In this document: positions 62,389 through 64,000 of the stretch, in pieces
Position numbering within the stretch: position 1 is the first letter of the stretch
Layout: the number at the start of each line of letters is the position of its first letter
The notes under the pieces: generated by a model
What the model was told of the DNA's origin: nothing
The model's database searches: none
Seen by the model: the letters and a program-made list of their open reading frames with translations, nothing else
Source: Pseudoalteromonas luteoviolacea NCIMB 1944
GTDB lineage: Bacteria > Pseudomonadota > Gammaproteobacteria > Enterobacterales > Alteromonadaceae
Reading direction: 5' to 3'
Length of the DNA: 64,000 nt
Assembly (NCBI RefSeq): GCF_001625565.1
Contig: NZ_AUXS01000097.1
Span: forward strand, 286,640 to 350,639
Position numbers and translations under genes: made by a program

Positions 62389-62883
62389 TTTATTTCCTTG
62401 TTTTTATTTTGAAATTTATTATTTATTTAATATCTTGTTCAAGAGAATATTTGTAACAAAATTATTTGTGGTATATGGCTATTTTAATTTATATAAATGG
62501 TGGTTTGTTAAATAAATGATAATGTGCTTTTGGTTTTATTGAGGGGCTAGGTTTGCTTATTCTGCTGTTCAATGCCGTAGATAAAGCTTTTGTGCTGGAG
62601 CTCCTTGTTTTAAAAGCTAATAAATATGTAATTTCAATGTTTGTTCAATTATAGGCCCTTGTCCAAGGGCCATAGAATAATCCTGCTTTTTTAAATTAAC
62701 CCTCAAACTAAAAATATGGTGCGGTTATTGCTGAGTATTACTTCTAAATAAGAGGTTACCACCTTACTTTACAGCCTTCGTGCAATAACAAGAGCACTAA
62801 AGTTTGGTTTCTATTACTTGATTTTGGAGTCTTTGAGGCGGTGATAAGCCATTTAACAGTGCAGACATCAAAAGGAGATGACA
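62389..62883. other. Divergent intergenic region with one hairpin
   Basis: About 490 bases between fic (leftward) and the next rightward gene, AT-rich, with no supported gene. A GC-rich hairpin, GGCCCTT (62654-62660) / AAGGGCC (62665-62671), sits near its centre; the region around it must carry two divergent promoters. The leftward frame at 62756-62947 overlaps the rightward gene start and is not called. Confidence 0.45.
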
Positions 62884-63795
62884 ATGCAGGTTTCAAATAC
62901 AAACAGCACGCAGTATAGCTATCGACCCAATACTGCAAATAAAGCACAAACCACTCAAGGTGAATTTAAACTAGATGAGTCAGGTGCGAACTCTGCTAAA
63001 GGTATCGATGTCAGGGGTAAGGCCAATCTTATTTACCTGCTTGAGAAGAAGGATATCGTACAGCTTTCGAAAGATGAGGTGAGCTGGCTAGCAGATATTA
63101 AAGAGTCTTTCATGTCAGTGCAGGAGACTGAAAACTATTTCAAGTCAAATGGCCAGAAAAAGGAAATGAATGCCATCATATATGTCGAAGGTAATGTTGT
63201 ATCTTATCAGACTCAAGACGGCGGTGTGTATTACACAGATAGTAAAGCGGAAGAAATTTTCCGCAAAGCGGGGTTTGATGCTGAAAAAGTGAAGGGGCTA
63301 GTGAAAGAAATGTATCCAGATGGTGCCAAGGTGCAATTTTTTGAGGCAGGTGAGGGACCTTCAAATGCACAACTGTTTGAACAGATGCATGGCTATTCAT
63401 ACAACGAGTTTGTTAGAAAACAAGTAGATAGCTTAAAGCAGTCAGAGCTTAATCAACAGTTGCAACAAGAAAAATACTATCGAAGTAAAGTTCTGTTTGA
63501 GCAATCACCTCAAACCGAGATTTTCAGTGTGGGTGGTCAAGTAGTCGCGAGCCGTGGCGAAAATGGCTATATAGATGTGGGCCAGCACTTGTTGGCGCAG
63601 GCGGATGCAAGGGGTATTAAAAGGAGCGAGCTAAAAGAGATATTCACAGTATCACCTGAGCGCACTGCTGCACAATATCAGGCATTGCTTCAAGATGTTT
63701 TCGGCGATGAGGTTACACTTCAATCATTTCACTTAGGTGATGCTCCTACTCGTGCCGAAGTTAAGTTGATGCAGGCTAATAATAGCTCTGTTTAA
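62884..63795 (+). CDS. Unknown cytoplasmic protein with an internal duplication
   Basis: A 303-residue protein starting at the ATG at 62884 (six bases after AAGGAG; the ATG at 62878 abuts it). No signal peptide or membrane segment. A disordered N-terminus of about 45 residues (polar, Asn/Thr/Gln-rich) is followed by two units that resemble each other: YVEGNVVSYQTQDGGVYYTD ... AKVQFFEAGEGPSNAQLFEQM and SVGGQVVASRGENGYIDVG ... VTLQSFHLGDAPTRAEVKLMQ. Between them is a Gln-rich helical region (QVDSLKQSELNQQLQQEK). Family not recognised. The disordered N-terminus lacks any export signal I can identify, but secretion by another route is not excluded. Confidence 0.7.
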   Translation: MQVSNTNSTQYSYRPNTANKAQTTQGEFKLDESGANSAKGIDVRGKANLIYLLEKKDIVQLSKDEVSWLADIKESFMSVQETENYFKSNGQKKEMNAIIYVEGNVVSYQTQDGGVYYTDSKAEEIFRKAGFDAEKVKGLVKEMYPDGAKVQFFEAGEGPSNAQLFEQMHGYSYNEFVRKQVDSLKQSELNQQLQQEKYYRSKVLFEQSPQTEIFSVGGQVVASRGENGYIDVGQHLLAQADARGIKRSELKEIFTVSPERTAAQYQALLQDVFGDEVTLQSFHLGDAPTRAEVKLMQANNSSV

Positions 63796-63833
63796 AAAGT
63801 GTAAGCCGCTTAAGTTTCTATAGTAATTCAAAC

Positions 63834-63863
63834 ATGGATCCTGAAACAAGTTCAGGATGACGA
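63834..63863. repeat. Short palindromic dispersed-repeat-like element
   Basis: ATGGATCCTGAAACAAGTT then CAGGATGACGA. TCCTGAA (63839-63845) and TTCAGGA (63851-63857) form a small hairpin. The form tggatCCTGAA..TTCAGGatgacg is that of dispersed intergenic palindromes common in marine gammaproteobacteria; I know the type from memory, and copy number cannot be checked here. Confidence 0.45.
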
Positions 63864-63973
63864 ACTTTGGGTCAGGAGGGGGGTCTCTGGTTCATGGCAA
63901 CGGTTTTTGGTGTAGGTGAGGGCCTGTCGTATGGGAATGGCACAGCTTAAGGAGTGTCACAGCTGCCAAGGCT

Positions 63974-64000
63974 GTCATTGTGGGCTTGCCCCGCAATCCA
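63974..64000. repeat. Second dispersed-repeat-like element, cut by the window edge
   Basis: GTCATTGTGGGCTTGCCCC ending CGCAATCCA is typical of REP-like intergenic elements (GTCAT ... ATCCA ends with a GGGC/GCCC core). It reaches the right edge, so its extent is unknown. Confidence 0.45.

Overview
The window looks like chromosomal DNA of a marine gammaproteobacterium of the Alteromonadales, most likely Pseudoalteromonas. This is an inference from gene content (long FadE-type acyl-CoA dehydrogenase, M2 dipeptidase lipoprotein, quinone-dependent Dld, HopJ-family protein, many lipoproteins) and from the AT-leaning composition. I saw no rRNA, tRNA, CRISPR array, phage or insertion sequence.

Layout. 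1-2000: a same-strand array of five paralogous small secreted proteins with two conserved cysteines, plus a probable decayed sixth copy. 2.4-4.4 kb: a DUF819 transporter-like protein and a small HTH membrane regulator preceded by a heptamer tandem repeat. 4.5-6.8 kb: an arsenic operon with an ArsC-ArsR fusion, an ACR3 pump and a CX5R phosphatase. 7-10.5 kb: a TonB-dependent receptor with its PepSY membrane partner. 10.8-13.6 kb: YciI, two adjacent disrupted genes (one in-frame stop, one frameshift) and an acetyltransferase. 13.8-17.6 kb: a large FG-GAP/PKD-like lipoprotein. 18.5-24.8 kb: a signalling cluster with a hybrid histidine kinase divergent from a REC-HD-GYP protein and a REC protein. 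25.8-41.6 kb: mostly housekeeping and accessory metabolism (DUF1289, MATE, serine hydrolase, EEP hydrolase, Dld, TIP30-like, GNAT, SixA, ABC-2 exporter, M2 peptidase, FadE). 41.8-51.5 kb: an RCC1-like lipoprotein, an RND pump pair, YkgJ, HopJ, an unknown membrane protein and a glyoxalase-fold protein. 51.6-55.2 kb: a translationally coupled pair, a secreted protein resembling the N-terminal module of vitellogenin-type large lipid transfer proteins and a beta-rich lipoprotein. 55.3-56.7 kb: TauE/SafE and LysE transporters. 56.8-62.4 kb: a Fic - YD-repeat/RHS - small exported protein operon with toxin/immunity geometry. 62.9-64 kb: an internally duplicated unknown protein and dispersed-repeat-like sequence at the edge.

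The best candidates for something under-described are the vitellogenin-like/lipoprotein pair (51613-55211), the Fic/YD-repeat/exported-partner operon (56818-62388) with a caspase-like His/Cys pattern in the C-terminal tip, and the array of two-cysteine secreted proteins at the left edge. Many start codons were moved inward from the longest reading frame because a Shine-Dalgarno sequence, signal peptide or family alignment favours the internal start; each such choice is stated. All functional calls rest on motif recognition by eye; no database search was possible.
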